A stretch of DNA of 64,000 nucleotides from Archegozetes longisetosus (GCA_018873245.2 JAEMBT020000007.1:4213129-4277128); one strand, 5' to 3'. Shown: positions 1 through 15,457, counted from the stretch's first letter. Translations and numbers: made by a program. Notes: generated from the letters alone by a model not told the origin.

Positions 1-440
1 CAATACAATGAAATTTAATGGGCTAACAGATAATTATTATGACGTAAATAGTAATAAAAACTTATTAAACACATGAAACACATCAGTGCACACAATGAAA
101 GCTTTTTAAGAATGAATTTTGTTACTGTTGAAATGAAGAATAAATACTATTACAGAGGCTGATAATTGGATAATAACTAAAAGAGCACTAATTGAAATCC
201 ATTTAGTTTTTTATTAAGTTCTTGTAACTGTCCCAATCAATGGATGAGAACTCGACATTGCTGTAGGAAATGTCATTTTCTGAAATAATCAAAATAATGT
301 TTAAACTGGATGTGAGGTTTACTGTATGCAGGTCTTGTTACTTTGTCAATTGTTTTTTGTTATATTTAGTTTATTATAGAATCTAATTGGTCCAATTTCT
401 GGGCTAGTATTAATGAGATCTATGAATCATAAATATTTTA
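1..440. other. AT-rich sequence, nothing recognised
   Basis: Non-coding AT-rich DNA upstream of the first foldback repeat. No open frame with exon-like codon use, RNA gene or repeat was seen. Confidence 0.5.
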
Positions 441-948
441 TTAGATGAAATCAGTGAAAATATAAGTTTCATATCTTCAAAAAGTATATCTAATGTCAAA
501 ATAATAATTTAGTATCAAATGAACATATTCGTCTCTGATCTGGTTGACAAAATCCCAGCGAGATCAGAAGTGTCTCATATCAGTAGAGCTACTTTGCAAG
601 TTAATTTCTCTCTCTTATAACTTCGTACGCAGCTTCAAGCTGAACTTTATTTGCAATTTTTTCTAATTCTTATTTGACTTATTTATTTTGACTTTCAAAA
701 AATAAAGAATCTACTTGAATAAAGTGGTTAAAATTAAAAAACTGCAAATAAGTTCAACTTGAAGCTGCGTACGAACAAGTTATAAGAGAGAAATGAATTT
801 ACAAAATAGCGCCACTGATATGAGACCCTTGCTGGGCTTTTGTCAACCAGATCAGAGGCGAATATATTCATTAGATATATAATTACTATTTTGCCGTTAA
901 ACATACTTTTGAAGATATGAAATTGCGATTTTCACTGGTTTTATCTAA
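441..948. repeat. Foldback (palindromic) repeat, MITE-like
   Basis: The two halves are inverted copies of each other. The left arm (about 441-670) starts ttagatgaaatcagtgaaaa, and the right arm (about 715-948) ends with its diverged reverse complement ttttcactggttttatctaa. Further paired blocks are the strings around gatctggttgac and gcttcaagctgaact / agttcaacttgaagctgcg. A short unpaired AT-rich spacer lies near 690. No transposase and no clear target duplication were found, so the superfamily is unknown. Confidence 0.75.
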
Positions 949-3900
949 CACTCGGTCTCCACTTGATTAATAAAAGTAGTGTGTATTTTCCTTAGTTTTA
1001 CCAACTAATGCATCGCTATATGTTTTCTGCTCCGAAAATTAAAGTATAGGTTTTGCTCAATACAAGCCGAAGTTTTATAAAATTTTCCATTCGTTTAAGG
1101 CTGTTAGTTAAATTTTAACAATCTTCAAGTAACTTACTGACCATTTGATTATGGTTGTCTTTTAGGCTATCAATTGAATATAACTTTAAATATTTAGTTT
1201 GAAGTGATACATTTAATTGAAAATTGTGTGAAGCACACTAAATCTCTTGAGTTGCTTGCATTGATTAGCAATAGCTCCAAAATGGTTTGCAGTTGCTTCT
1301 TCTAAAATCAAATCCAATTTCAATTCTTGCAAACTTCTTAAACGCAAATATTTGCTGCAATATATTGACTGACTTTTTGTGCAGTTCTTTAATGTCAACA
1401 CTTTTTGATACGTTTAGATTCGCGGACAATTCAATCTTTGGATTGTCTTTTTCACTTTCTATAATTTATGATAACTTTGTTAGTTCTCAAAAATCACATT
1501 GTCGTTAACAAATGCAGACATATCTGTTTCAAATACTTTATTGACATCGACAAAATTGGGAAAAATGTTTAAGTAGTTTTATATTATTATACATTTGAGA
1601 TTATTGGAGAAACGAATTTCTAATTTTGCCCAAATAACCTGAAAGTTAATTAACTTATATAACTGAAACTAAAATTAACTTGTTCCGGAATAATTACAAC
1701 ATTTCATAGTGAATAGTAAAACGGATGGAATGTTAACAAGCTGATAAATATTTGAACAAATATTATTATTAAGTTGACACTTTCCTAGTAGACATTAAAA
1801 TATATTCAAGCTAAATATTTATTTTATGATTAAGTAACATTTTAGATCTTTTCACTATTATATTTAAATAATTTCTCGTTTCAAACGGAAACGTTTCCAA
1901 AGTTATCTGTTTATTAAATATTAGTTTCTTATTTCAAATGCAGTTCAGTGTTTAAAAATTGATAATAACTTCACACAAGTTGTCACATTTGGTCACGAGA
2001 TTGTCGCTTTAAACGTCAAATGCATTTGAAGTGACTTAGTTTGGATTGTTTCTACACTAAAACAATTGACGACTAAATAAAAAATTAAAAGAGTAGAAAG
2101 TGAGCGTCGAATCACTTATAAGATGTGTTGTCCTTGAGTCATTCATTATTTTGGTGTTTTTGTAGATTAATTACTTTTTTGCAGCCATTTATAAGTTTTT
2201 TTACTGCCTTCATCTTGAAAAGCATCTTCTTAAATAATATTCCCTGATTTTTAACCCATTGGCTGAATATTATTCGCCAATAGTACAAGAGAAACTTTTT
2301 GAATTAAAAAATAGCTCAAATAGCAAATAAATATATTTTGAACTTTTTTAGCAAATAAACAATTTGTCAATATTTGCAGAATTGTTGATTAGTTTAGAGA
2401 ATTGAAATCAAATGTTGAGTAAAGCAAATGCAATAACATTTTCAATTGACTTTGCAATACAAGCAATAGATCATTGCTTAAGTTTTCAGTAATAAAATCT
2501 CGAGAGATTACCAGAATTACCGCCGAGTATTGAGCTTTATGAGTTAATCTCGATTAACTTAATTCCGATTGCAGTTATCCGACCCATTCCTTACTCTAAC
2601 AAATTTGATACTAATAAAAAGTAACTGTTTTTCACAAGCCATCGAACATTCTGTCACTTCTTAGGTTTTTTGCGCAAATAAGCTTTTTGACAGCTTAATA
2701 TTCTAGGCCCAGAATTTATGTTACTATTTATTGTTTAAGACTACGAAACAAATCACTAGAAAGATATACAACAAAATATAACCATTTGAAATACCTGAAA
2801 CTGAATATCTTTGCCATCCATTGGTGCAAAGTAACAATCGATTAATAAAGGATTTCGAACGAATCTTCCGATTGTAGAGTCACTTGGACTTGAAAACTCA
2901 GTTATTGTGAATAATGTCCTTTAAGATGTTTCGTAAAATTAAATAAGAGAACTATAAGTGTATTAATATAAGTGAAAACTATGAATGAAATTCACAGCAA
3001 TAAATTAGGTCCTTCTTAAATAACTTATAAGTGAATAAAATAGTAATAAGGACCAATTGCAAAGTTTATTATTGTTGTAAATCACACTCAACTTGCAGTT
3101 GAAATGACGGCATCTAAGCTCAGGTCTTGAATTAAGTTATTGCTAAAAGGCGTGATTTGAAACTATTCTGTTAGTTGACTGTCAATAAGCTCTCATAAGC
3201 ATCTATTTGGTATGCATAAAAGGCATATATTTTGCCATCCGAATCTGAACAAAAGTATGTTCAGACTGATGTGCTTTTGAATAGCTTTTGAATATATTTT
3301 TCACTTATAGATTGCTATGAATTATAATCTTAGAGTTTTGAAAAAGCTATTAATTTGAATAAAAGGATTGTTTTTTGGAGGTATAATAAAAAAGTGAAAT
3401 ATAACTCTTAAAGCTTATCAATAAAATCCCAAATGAGAAAAAATTCATGATACCAAAGAAATAGAGAACAATTATTGGCTTAAGTCAGATCAAATGCAAT
3501 TTTTGCTAAGAAGTAATTCAAGCAGAAATGGGAAACCATTAACATTCATATAAAATAATAAAGACAAAAGACTTATGATTTATGAGTAAATTATATGTTT
3601 CATAGAAATTGGCAATTACGAGGTCTAGTTGGTAGCCTTCTCTTTCGCTTTCTCTCAATGTAGTTTAGTTTGACCGCACTTCTTTCATCTAATCACTAAC
3701 TAGTTAGCAAAAGGAGTACAGAACTAAAGAATAGTCAAAATATTAAAGGTTATAGTTCCTATAGTTCTTTTTATGCTTTAACAAATTATATTGTTAGATA
3801 GAGCACATAGAGCTACATAGAGCATAAAAGCAGCACTCTTGATCAACATATCCTATTCAAAGCTGGTATTCTTATATATAAAAAGTTAATAGTATTCATG

Positions 3901-6900
3901 CCTATATAGTTGGAATAAATCGAAAATTAGATAACGAATAAATTAAACTCATCAACAGAAACTGTTAAGTTTGATGCTTTTTCCAGAGAGAGCTCATGTC
4001 ATGATTTGACACTATTGATAGTTAAATTAAAACCATTATATGAAAGAAGCTTCATTCAGATGAGTTTGAATAAAAGTGATATAATATTTTTAATCAAAAT
4101 TTAGAATTATATTGAAGGTTTTGATGACTTTTGTTGAGTATAACTTCAATTTATATTTGCAAAAGACACATCTAATAGCAATCAATAGTTTCTGAAAGTA
4201 TCAAAACCCATACGAGATAAATTTCTTATTTTTGTTTTCAACCATATCTTATTTCAAAGCTATACTCCGTTTCCCCTCAAACAAAATTCATATCTGTTTT
4301 TTTATTGTTTTGGTAACTTTTGTAAACTTTTTATGAGTTTTCCTTATTCTGTTGGATCCCCAAAATCTATCCTTATTATTGTGATATCTGATCAAAACTA
4401 AACAAAGAGCTAAGAAAACTTTCTCACGTCTCAAATTGTATGAAGTTTTTCATTTCATTTCCATTTCATGATTTGACTTAACAAAAACACCGGAATACGT
4501 TTTTCGGAACCATTTCTGCAAATTAGTATTCAAGTTAAACAAAATTTTGATGTATACAGAACTCAATCTACATGAAAAGCAAGATAACTGATTTGAATTT
4601 AATCAACAATTTTTTGCTTAATTACAAACTTAAGCATTCGTTTTTCAAGTGAAAGTTAATGAAAAATAACTTGTATCTCTTATCAATCTGCATAAAAATT
4701 TGAGAACCTATTGATTGAACAATATAAATTCACGATTCTTAATGAATTACTGTCGAGGAAAGTATCTAAGAATTGGAACCGATATCAGATTTTCTATTTA
4801 TAAACTTAGAAATTTGTGAAAAGTTGCAACGAATTCATGAAAATGTTTTCCTACAAACCATTACTTTTATGGAAATGGTTTCACTCAAACGAAATCTATA
4901 AAACATCTAGAGAGTGAGTGAAGTTATATCCTTTATCAGCAAAGTATAGCTACTTTGAAACATGCATTTTTCCTAATATAAAAATTGACATACATTTAGC
5001 TTGATATTTGTTTTTTCAAGTTATCATTAGTTTTACTCGAACATCAGATAAACTATCGGGTAAAATTTATAAGAATTTTCCATTTACACATATGCGCAAC
5101 TATATAATGGAAAAAAGCTCAAACAAAGAATAATCCACTGTTAGCGACACTTAAGAGGTATTTTTACTAAAGTTATTTTGCAGTTTATGTAATTCTCCAG
5201 ATTTTTCATACGTGATTATGCACAAGCTATAAACAATAGTGAAATAGAAGAAATAAGCTTTGTTCAAACATCTTTTTAAAAAATCGTGTTAATGTCATTT
5301 CCTCTGAATAAATGAATCCAGACTTTATGTGAATCTGAATATATCTCTACATTAAGAAAATTGCCTTCATGTGACTGCTTAATAGAGAGCTATTGTCTTA
5401 AAACTACTCAATCATGAATTATGAATGCGTTCATTAGGACTGCTCAGAGAGGTTGTCATTACTTGAAATGCACGAGTAGTTCAAATAATCTAGGGAGAAA
5501 TCTGTGTTTCATTACATCTTTATTTTCAACACAGTATTGATCTTTCATTTAATTACTTCATTCCTTTGTAAATTATTTCTCGAATTGAGTCGCTTTGGGC
5601 TTATCTGGGCATCAAATTGTTTTGGAAATTCTTTGCATTCTCTATGATTTAATGTTTCAGAAAATTATTTATTAGCAATTTCTGCATTAAGACTAACTCT
5701 TATGATTGAATGGCTTTTTGTATTTGAACATAAATTCTTTGCATACTTCTCTAACTTATTATTAGGCATTTATTTGGTTTGCAGTGAATCATAATTAGGC
5801 TTAAATGAGAACAAAAATTTGTTTGCACCAAATCAAGCTATCAGTAGTATTTATTTTCCTTTAGGACTCATCTCAGTTGTTATAGAGAAAAGTTTAGGAA
5901 AATTGTAACCATTTAATTTAACAGTGAAAAAGTAGTCAATATTCAAAGTTAGATTACTTTCAATGGTATAGTAGTATTACTTGGGGTATAAAACTTTGAA
6001 AGAATAAATACTACATCAATCACTGTAATTACATTCTTTGCTTAGTTTCAATTATTGTAAGAGAGTTACAGTCAACAATTTCTGAGTTAACTTTTATTTA
6101 TTGCTAACACTTCTGCGAATCATACCAGAGATTCACAGTTTCGATATATAATCATGAATAAAATAATCATTGTACATGATCCATATCTAATATAATAAAA
6201 TAATCAGTGTTAGATTACTCCCAACGAACTTACATCTGATGGAAAATCACTTCATTTGACGCACTTTATAGGGTCTACTTTTTATCAATTAAAGTAATTC
6301 TTATTCATTAGAAATTCTACAACATTGTTATGACCAAAGAATCTACCTGGGATTTGACGTTGGGCCACAATTAAATATGATAATTGTCTAGTACACTGTT
6401 CTATTAGATTTTCAGAGTTTATCTCTGATGCTTTTAAATTTAATAATAGTAAAATTGATTCAAATAAATCTTAAATTATCAACAATTCCATTAGAAAATC
6501 GTAAACAAATGTCATCAACTTAAAAAGTATCTATAAATAACTGTGTTAACTCTAAGAGAGGTTTAGAAGTTGTCTTTACAGAGTTGTCTAAATATTGAAA
6601 GCTGAGGTAGCTCGAGAACGCACTATCAATTTAAATGATTCGCTTACGAGTCAGTTCTATATCAAAATACAAATAATGTTAACTTTAGCATTCAGGTTTA
6701 CTGTCTTTGATCCCACAGGACCTTTAGTTTAGTGTTGAGGAAAAGCTAAATATTTAGTATTTTAAGATAAAAGCCTTGTATTTAGCTATATACTGATAGT
6801 CATTAGATATTTTTTAACTAGAAATTTCATTGAATAAGTAGAACACACAATCATTTTAATTTTGTATCTCATTTTGGAAAACATTGGGTTCAGTCAACAA

Positions 6901-9835
6901 ACCTGACACCATATTGAGTACACTTCATGTTAAATAGATTTTATCAAGCAAGAAACCAAATCTCAAAAAGTCATCTTCATTTCGACGCTACTCTCATCAT
7001 ACAAAACACGCAAATAAATATGTTTTCGAGAATAATAGAAAAATTATGAACAGAAAGATATGAGGAGAATGCAAATTAGGTCTGAATGACATAAAAACGT
7101 CAAGTTTTCCAAACAAGACAAATGATAAGAATGCCTCCTTTTTTTATTTTCGCGACCGATTTCCTATAAAATGAACAGTAATGATGGTCTAGTAGTGTAA
7201 ATCTGCATTGATATAAGGCAAAAATCTATTGTTATCAATCATACTTTTATCCCTTTCACGCACATATGGCAACGACTAGTTTTACTCTTTACTGAATTCT
7301 TGTTTTATTATTGTATAAGTTGTTTACTGAGTTTTGCTTTTTTATTTTATCCTTGAATCAAATCAAATGCGAGTCAAGCAAATGCTAAAGTCAATATTAT
7401 TGATGTAGACCTTGCTCATAGAATATGAGCACAACTGTTACCGAATTAAATCCAATCTCTCAACTCAATTAGTTTGAAATTTTTCAAATTACTAACAATC
7501 AAATCGACAGTATTTTCCAACTTTATTCTCTTTTCTAACTTGAAACTAATAATAAGCTGAAAGTACCGACACCAAAATGAGAAAAGTTTTAATGACTAGA
7601 ATTTTGATAAATTTTCAGGAGTTTTAAACATATGAATCAAAAGTGATTGCCACCTAGAATGAAAAGTTTTTCAAATGATTTTAAGCATAAAATTGAAAAG
7701 ATATCGACTTGTGAATTCAGTATAACTTAAGTTGAGGAGTGATTAATAATTTTGAATTTATTATTGGATCCGATATTATGCAAGCTTTGCATTGACTTCA
7801 TAAACTTGATGCAGTAATCAGTCTTACTATTCATCTATCAATAAAGTGCATCATTTATCAACACTCGAGTGAATCATTTCATTGTCAGTCATGAATCCCA
7901 TCGAGAATTTTGGTTCTTTCCTTTCCTACCATTCTTCTGATTTCCTGTCAATTTTCGGCAGCATTTTTTGAATGACAAAAATAACTTTTTTCCATTTATT
8001 GTACACTGTAATGAAATAAAGTAAGTCTCAAAACATTATTGATGAGCTCTCTTCACAGATTCTACTGAAAAGATGTTCGACTATAGCAATCAAGTGATGA
8101 ATAAACTAATTTATACTCATATAGGTTACATAACTACATCGTTACTCAAACTTCTTTCAGTAGAAACTGTCAATTCTTTCAAAAAACCACACGATTCTAT
8201 TGACCAAAGTTTAAGGAGTATTTAAGGATATCCTGCATCAAATGAATATCCTATATAAATTCTTTTGTGGCCTCGAATTTGTTAATTTCGATATTTTTAG
8301 AACTAAATTTTTAAAATTACATAATTTTCATTAGAAGTCCACCTCATCGATGCGTAAATCGATTAATCACAAGCTGAACAAATTGCGAGCTGTACGAGTG
8401 CGTTCATACAGATTCTTCTCGATAATCTTCTGATCCGCAGTTAGAAAATTCAAACTACTTAAGAGAAACTCGCGAGCAAAGATTTTTATCATAAGTCTTA
8501 ATTTGCGATGTAATCCAAGATAAATAAGTATGGATTAGTGTTTCATAGCTAATGACTTTTCTAGTATGTTCTGCTTTAATTAAGCTTATTAAAAGGAACC
8601 TTTTGCAACTCTGCTGTGCTTTAGTTCTGTCATACTCTTACTTAAGCTAAATTTTATTTCAATTAAAACCGTTTCTAATTATTATTTATAAATTAAAGTT
8701 TATACCTGTTCCATAATTATAAATAAATATAAAAATTGGTGTCTTGATATGTTTGAATACTTTTTACTTATCTCTGGAAGTAGAGTATTTTCTAGTCTAT
8801 ATTTTTTGGAGGTCTACTGCTCTTATTTGAGACCTTCAATATTGAAGTTAATTCTTAAAGTAATATTTGCACTTTTCACTTTTGCTTTTCACTTTTGATT
8901 TTGATTTTGCCTTGAATAAGCAATCAAACACTAATGTAGACTCGTGTAATGCTCTAAAACTTAAGATTAGTGTGAGTTGCCGGTAAACTACCCTAAGGAA
9001 AACTTTTCTAAACTGTTTTAAAATAAACTCTCCTAAACTTTGTTTTTCCTTCCTTATCAACAAATATCTCTGTTTCATGATATAGTTGAAGATAATAAGT
9101 TTAACTTTCCTAAATCGTAGGACAATTATATATTTTTTGACATTATACAAATAATAGGTATGAACATTTTCTAAAAATGTGATTAATTCTAGTAATCTTA
9201 GTAACTTAGTATGGTTTAAGAAAATTGAACATATGCATAGTGAGCTAAACCTCAAAAAGAGATATTTATTGAGTCAAACTAGTTAATAGGGCTTAGAAGA
9301 CTTTACTCGAGGACAATTTTCTTACTCAGAGTTTACCAGATCCTAAATGTGATGTTTATCCAATTTTGGCCACATTACTATTATCACGCATCAATTCTCA
9401 GCCCATTATTTTCCCATTTAATTCTGTCACAAATTCCATCAAAAAGGCATTTAAGCAAAAAAGAGCTGAATTTTGAGGCAAAATTTTCGGGTCTCTTATT
9501 CGTTGAGAAGTCCAAAGCGTTTAACTTAAATCGAAGTGAAATATTGAGAAAAATCAACCTTCATAATAAACCTGAATACAACTTGAATGAAGAGAACCAG
9601 AAAATAACATCTTAAAAGTCTTAATGCATTTTTTTCCATTAAAAGCTACTGAAGAAAGGATACTTTGTCAACAAAATATCTGAGACTTTTGTTGTTTTTT
9701 GCTCTCAATAACAAATTCTTCTTAATGTGACTTAGGTTAACGTTTAATAACTCTTGCGAGCTGTTATAGAAACGAAATTTCTTTTATTATTACAACTTAC
9801 TTGATGCGAAACTATTTTCTCATTTAATCCTAAAG
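949..9835. other. Long gene-free stretch; may hide 5' exons of the glutamate receptor
   Basis: About 8.9 kb of AT-rich DNA without a recognisable coding exon. The receptor that starts downstream lacks its signal peptide and roughly the first hundred residues of its amino-terminal domain, so one or two short exons could lie here or beyond the window. The open frames of 60-135 codons (for example 8848-9255 minus and 9349-9615 plus) resemble no protein I recognise and have low-complexity AT-driven composition. Confidence 0.5.
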
Positions 9836-10087
9836 TTTGCAATCTACTGGCCAGTGGTGCGGTTGCCCTATTCGGTCCATTAAACAGTCGGACATCACTA
9901 CACGTTCAATCGATTTGCGATGCACTTGAAATTCCTCACATAGAATGCTATTGGAATACTCGCGATCAAGTCGACCATTTATCCATCAATCTATACCCTA
10001 AGCCATCATCTCTATCACGAGCTTATGTCGATTTAGTCAAGGCATGGAATTGGAAATCGTTTGCTATTGTTTATGAGGACAATCAAG
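9836..10087 (+). CDS. Glutamate receptor exon A (amino-terminal domain)
   Basis: Acceptor cctaaag, donor caag|gtttgg. It enters with two bases of a split codon and leaves in phase 1. It encodes the block around [29 protein letters not shown] and [20 protein letters not shown], which matches the periplasmic-binding-like amino-terminal domain of kainate receptors. This is the most 5' exon that can be recognised. Confidence 0.92.
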
Positions 10088-13000
10088 GTTTGGATTTAGT
10101 GTTAATTGTAGTATAGTATCAGAATAAAATAATTCTTACAACTAATGATAGCTAAGAGAGTGCAAGAATGGAAAGGCTTTGTGAATGAACATTAACTTGA
10201 TTATAATCTGGAAAAGTTATTATGAGATTATATAGAGTATAAGCTTATTACACGTATATTTCATTCGCATAAGCCTCAATTTTAGCCTAAATAACTCAGT
10301 CTTCAAGTTAAAACAGTTTCAAAGTCTAATCGTTAATTAATAAAATATGCGTTTTTTAAATTCAAAATAGATTGAAACAGTATTGAATTAAGTGAAATAC
10401 TTTCTCTTCAACTAAACTTATTGAGGCTTACTTCAGTTCACATACTTAATGCTCAAATACTAAAAGAGTAAGAAATAATGGTATTTGTGGCCAAGTTGTC
10501 AAATAACTATTGAGATAACGTTCACGTTTTGATTGAGTTTATATTAAAATCAGAGTCTCACATTAGGATAGTGAACAGCTTATTAAACATCTAATAAGCA
10601 GCCTAATGTGGTAGTGAACAGTCACAGACTTCTAATTTGAAAAAGTCAATTTAACTATATTGCTATTCAATTTTTAGGTAATTTCTCTATTCTTTATCAA
10701 ATTCTTTTTTAACTTACGACTAATTTATGCTTGAATTTAATTTTGTTGGTTTGAAAATGTTAATAATTAAGATAATTAACAAACGACATCTTATTGAATG
10801 AAAACGTGTTTATAATGGGAGTTAATCTGTATCTCAGTTCAGGCCTCTATCACAGAGAGGTATTGTCATACTTTGACTCAAATTTCGAACTACACCAAAA
10901 TTTTCCATTTTCGAGCCAAAGATGAAGAGCAATGAACGCTAAACGCGTTAAAAACAAACTTTTATTATTAGTGAACGTGATTTGCAATAAAGAAAACTTC
11001 TAAACAAAGCTTAAATGACAAATAACAACACCAGATAGTGAACCAAGTTTTGCGTCCTAAGTTGTTGTTATTGCAGTTTAATTTCGCCAACAATAGATTA
11101 TAAGGGTAAAACTAAGTGCGTGGTAGCGCTCATATAACATTGGCTGAAAATAACTATTAAATGTGTGGCCGTATGCAATATTGAAGGTTCAAAATTGCAA
11201 CTAAAGCTGAGCAAAATTTTAAATATTGCATAGTGATGAAGTTGACGAGCGTTTTCTCCAATCAACTATCATTGTAAGATTAAAAGTTGATTTCTTTGAT
11301 CAAATTAAAATTTCGCAAACTTGAATGAGTTTAGATGAGTTGAGTAACTACGCGAATCCTATGAGAATCTGAATATTTGCACTTTTGTTGGACGCTTTTG
11401 CATCGAATGAATCATTTTTACAGTAGTGCTGCTTTTAAGCTGAATCTAATTAAGCTTACTTGAAGACTTTTGCAGACTAAATAAACTTAGCCATACTCTT
11501 TTCATAGCAGATATGCTGTAAACGAACACTTAAGCGCATTTCAAGTATTGGACTCATTGATTCATTGCAAGCTTAAAAACATTGGATTTCGAGATAGAGA
11601 TAAAAAAATTTAGCACTTAATAGATCAAAGCATTTAGTTTGTTTTCAATTTGTTTCCATTAGCAAAATCCGTCATTGGGGCAGAGTATAGTTAGAATTTC
11701 TGCCTTCTTAGAGACCAATCATGCAAATAGCCTGTTCTATAAAGAAACCATTTCTTTCAATCTTCCAAATGAAAGCCTTTTTAGTGCTAACTCAGCGTTT
11801 GATGTAAAACAGTTAAGATAATAGAGCAATAGTAATCTTTTTTATGGTGATCAATCTCATTGAAAGACCATTTTTCCAAGACTTAACATTTATTCTGATG
11901 CTATTTTTCATGCATAAGCAGCATGTTTCTTATGCCTTCAACGCAATTCATGAGCATTTATTGATATTTTTCTATATTTTTTCCAACTTTTATTAAGAAA
12001 AGTTTTCGGATATTTTCTGTAGGTATTGTTCGCATACAAGACTTTCTGAAAGAAGCTCAACAAAACGGTTGGACTATAAGACTCTATCAATTTTCCGGGA
12101 GACCTTATCGAGACTTATTCTGGGAAATAAAGCAAACCTTCTTTTTCAACATTATTCTTGACGTTAAGCGAGAAAATATATTTACTGTTCTTAAACATGT
12201 AAGAACTAAGTTTTTTACCATTATTTTCAGCTTAAGTCTTACCTCAAACAAAAGTAGAGAATTCAAAAACCAAAAAACAACTTTCAATATTTGACTTCCG
12301 CGTCATTCAGTAAAAACCATCCCAAGAATTTCGAATTCGATGAGATTAGAGAAAAATTGCCATTCACATCACTATTAATGTCATTGCTATCTGCTATTAA
12401 TCACTATTGAACCCATTCTGACTACTTGTTTGATTACATGCGATGTACTATTGGGGAAAGAATTGTCTGGACAAAATAAAGTATATATCAGAATGTGTAA
12501 CATTCAGACATTGCATTCAGCGACTATATTGAATGGTCTGTTCTACCGCAGTCTATAAAATATTCATCATCATGATGATTGTCAATTGTGATTAGTGATC
12601 CAAAAATGAACCGTTAATTTGTATTCATTAAAGCTTGTCTATTGACCGAACTGATTGATGGTTAAGGTTTCTGAAGATTTAATCAACTTTTTGACAATAC
12701 TATAGAGATGTTAGGGTGCAATGAATGACTTACTGCGAATGCTTTACACACAAGTATATATCTATAAATTTTGTTCAGACAACAGTTTCCTTAATAGTAT
12801 TGACAACATTCGTAGCATTAGTTGCTATGTTTAAGTCCATTTTATTTAGTTTTACTTTAGCTCTAGTGAAAGAATAAAATAAAAGTTTGAATCTATTATT
12901 TTCATGTCATATTTTCTAACGTAATCCAATTAAGTTCTAGTACATTTTCTCTTATATTTGACTTATAATTCATAAAACAAATCCAAACTCTATTACAGGC

Positions 13001-13254
13001 ACAGCAGGTCGGAATGATGACAGAATTTCAAAGCTATTTAATCACATCACTAGTAAGTCCCTTACTTTTTACTTACTTTTCTTTACTTACAACTGCAAAT
13101 GTATTAACTATAAATGACTTAAGAATCAAGATTTACCATTCAATACAAGCAGTGCTCATATAATTTCATGATTCCACTAACTATAGATTTATTGAACCCG
13201 TTGGTTCGAATTGCACTATTGTTTTCCCAACAGAACAAGTTTTTTCTCTCTCAG

Positions 13255-13314
<60 letters not shown>

Positions 13315-15391
13315 ACTCACTCACTCACTCACCCATTCACTCACTCACTGAACTTGCATGAAGTAACTTAAGTTTAATGAGATGAGAATTTAGTTACATT
13401 TATTTGAAAGTAAATTTCTATAAAAAAGATTTAGTGTATTCTTAACTGAAATGCATGATTACATTGCACGTCAACGTTTGTAAGTCCTAAACGAGCTCGA
13501 CTAACATGAAACATATATTAATTTTATTGCGCCTATTTTCTCTAGACGATGGCTTTAATTAATTATGTGGTCATGTGTTTTGATAAAAGTTGACTTAATC
13601 TTAGGAAAGTCAGTGCAACGTATAATCAAAATGAATTTTATATAAATTTAGTTTATTACGATTGTGGCTCTTGTGTGAGTGTATCGTTAGCGAGAAAGAA
13701 TTAATCTCAAATATTTGTATACCTCGGTTGGTAAGAACAAACAAACGTTGATTGCATTTCTGGTATAAACTTGATTTTGACGTATATTTCCAATATATTA
13801 TTATAAAAAAATAATGACAGTAGTAATCCTAAACGTGTTTCAGATTCAATAATATAGAGATTGCTCTTCTATATGTCGTAAGACTTATGTAACACACTTT
13901 AGGCAAGTCGGAGAAAATGATTGAATTGAAGGATGCACAGCTAGGATATAGGGTTACGTGTATCCAAACCCCAGAGGTTGCAAAATTGGTTCTCCAGTCA
14001 ATAGATTTTCTATTGAATGCCTAATAAACTATACTTGTTTCAAAATTATATAAAACAAAGCCTATTCCTGTTCCAACAAAACTTTTGTTCAAGCTTTTGA
14101 TTGGCTTTACTTTTTCTCAACTTAAATAACAGCATTGTTGGCACGTGTAGTAGCTTTTAAGGTAGAAATCGATTGCACCTCTATCTAAAAAAACCTATTT
14201 TTGAAGAATTAATTAAAGTCTTAATTCATAGAATATCCGTTAAAGTTAATTAGGAGATAAACTATGCTATAACCAAATGTGAGGTACTATAAGGAAAAAA
14301 GTCTTTGTCAAACTAAGCACTTAAAAATGATGGTAATCAATACAAGACACACAGAACAGGGGAAACATTTAATAAACTAATGTCAACTGATCACTGCATG
14401 CAAATGTATTCAATTTTTCATCATTGCTCAAAACTATACCTAAATTGATAATGAGACTTAAACTCATACCATCACTCAGACTAAGAAGTTTTTGAAGCTT
14501 AAAGGTACATCTTTTAAATATTAAAATAATCCCTCTATATTAAGTGCGCGAAAAAACTCGGTTTAATAAAGACTTTTTACCTTATAGTACAAGTACTCCG
14601 AAATCAATACCTGAACTAAATATCAAGCCCTATTCAAATATACTGAACCTAACTTAAGACTTATGAGTCGTATCCTGTCTTACAATGGATTATAGTGTAA
14701 ATGTCACGAATCATTTCTGTATTATTCTTCTGTCTGTCGTTTCAGTTGAAGCAAAAAACATCAACAATGTTATCAAGCGATCAATGAATCATATTTAATT
14801 CAATATTTATGTTCTCATTTACTGCATCTGTGATGTGACAAAGCCTTCGCACTGTATTTAACTAATGATAGCACATAAGTCATAAGAAGCTTTGTTCATT
14901 TGATCAACTCGAAGTCTGAAGGCTAGCTTCAGAGTATTAATGAGATAAACTTAAAGCCAGGCCCGAGTCATAATCTCAAATGAGCATCGATTTATTCCTC
15001 TTTAAAACTATTCAAAATTTTAAAACTGCTGCACAACTTTCAGTGTATCTAAAAGTCATGGAATTTCTAAATCCTTGAAATCGATTTAGGATTTATATGA
15101 AAATAGACTTTTGAAAAGTCAATGTTTAGGTAACTACTCTTTTTCATGAAACTTGAAAATATCTGCACGAATGTTGACTTTTATCTGTGCGATAAACTTC
15201 AAATTCATATTTTCTCAATAAATTTAGTCTGACTTCTATGAACTTTAAATTCATAGGATATGAAATGCATATCAGAATAATTCTATCTCTTTCTGCCTGT
15301 AATATCTAATATTTTTGCACCAATGAGTAATCTCATGCGTTTCTGAATCAATTTATTCATTCGAAAGATAAGAAAATCACATTTATAACGT

Positions 15392-15457
<66 letters not shown>

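Noticed and set aside
8848-9255. 135-codon minus-strand frame upstream of the receptor
   Set aside because: Lys/Leu/Ser-rich, AT-driven composition with no motif, signal peptide or splice context.
9349-9615. 88-codon plus-strand frame as a possible receptor 5' exon
   Set aside because: Does not resemble the start of the kainate amino-terminal domain and has no suitable phase-1 donor.
13168-13371. 67-codon open frame rich in Leu-Ser repeats
   Set aside because: It is the translation of the CT/ACTC microsatellite; no coding evidence outside the repeat.
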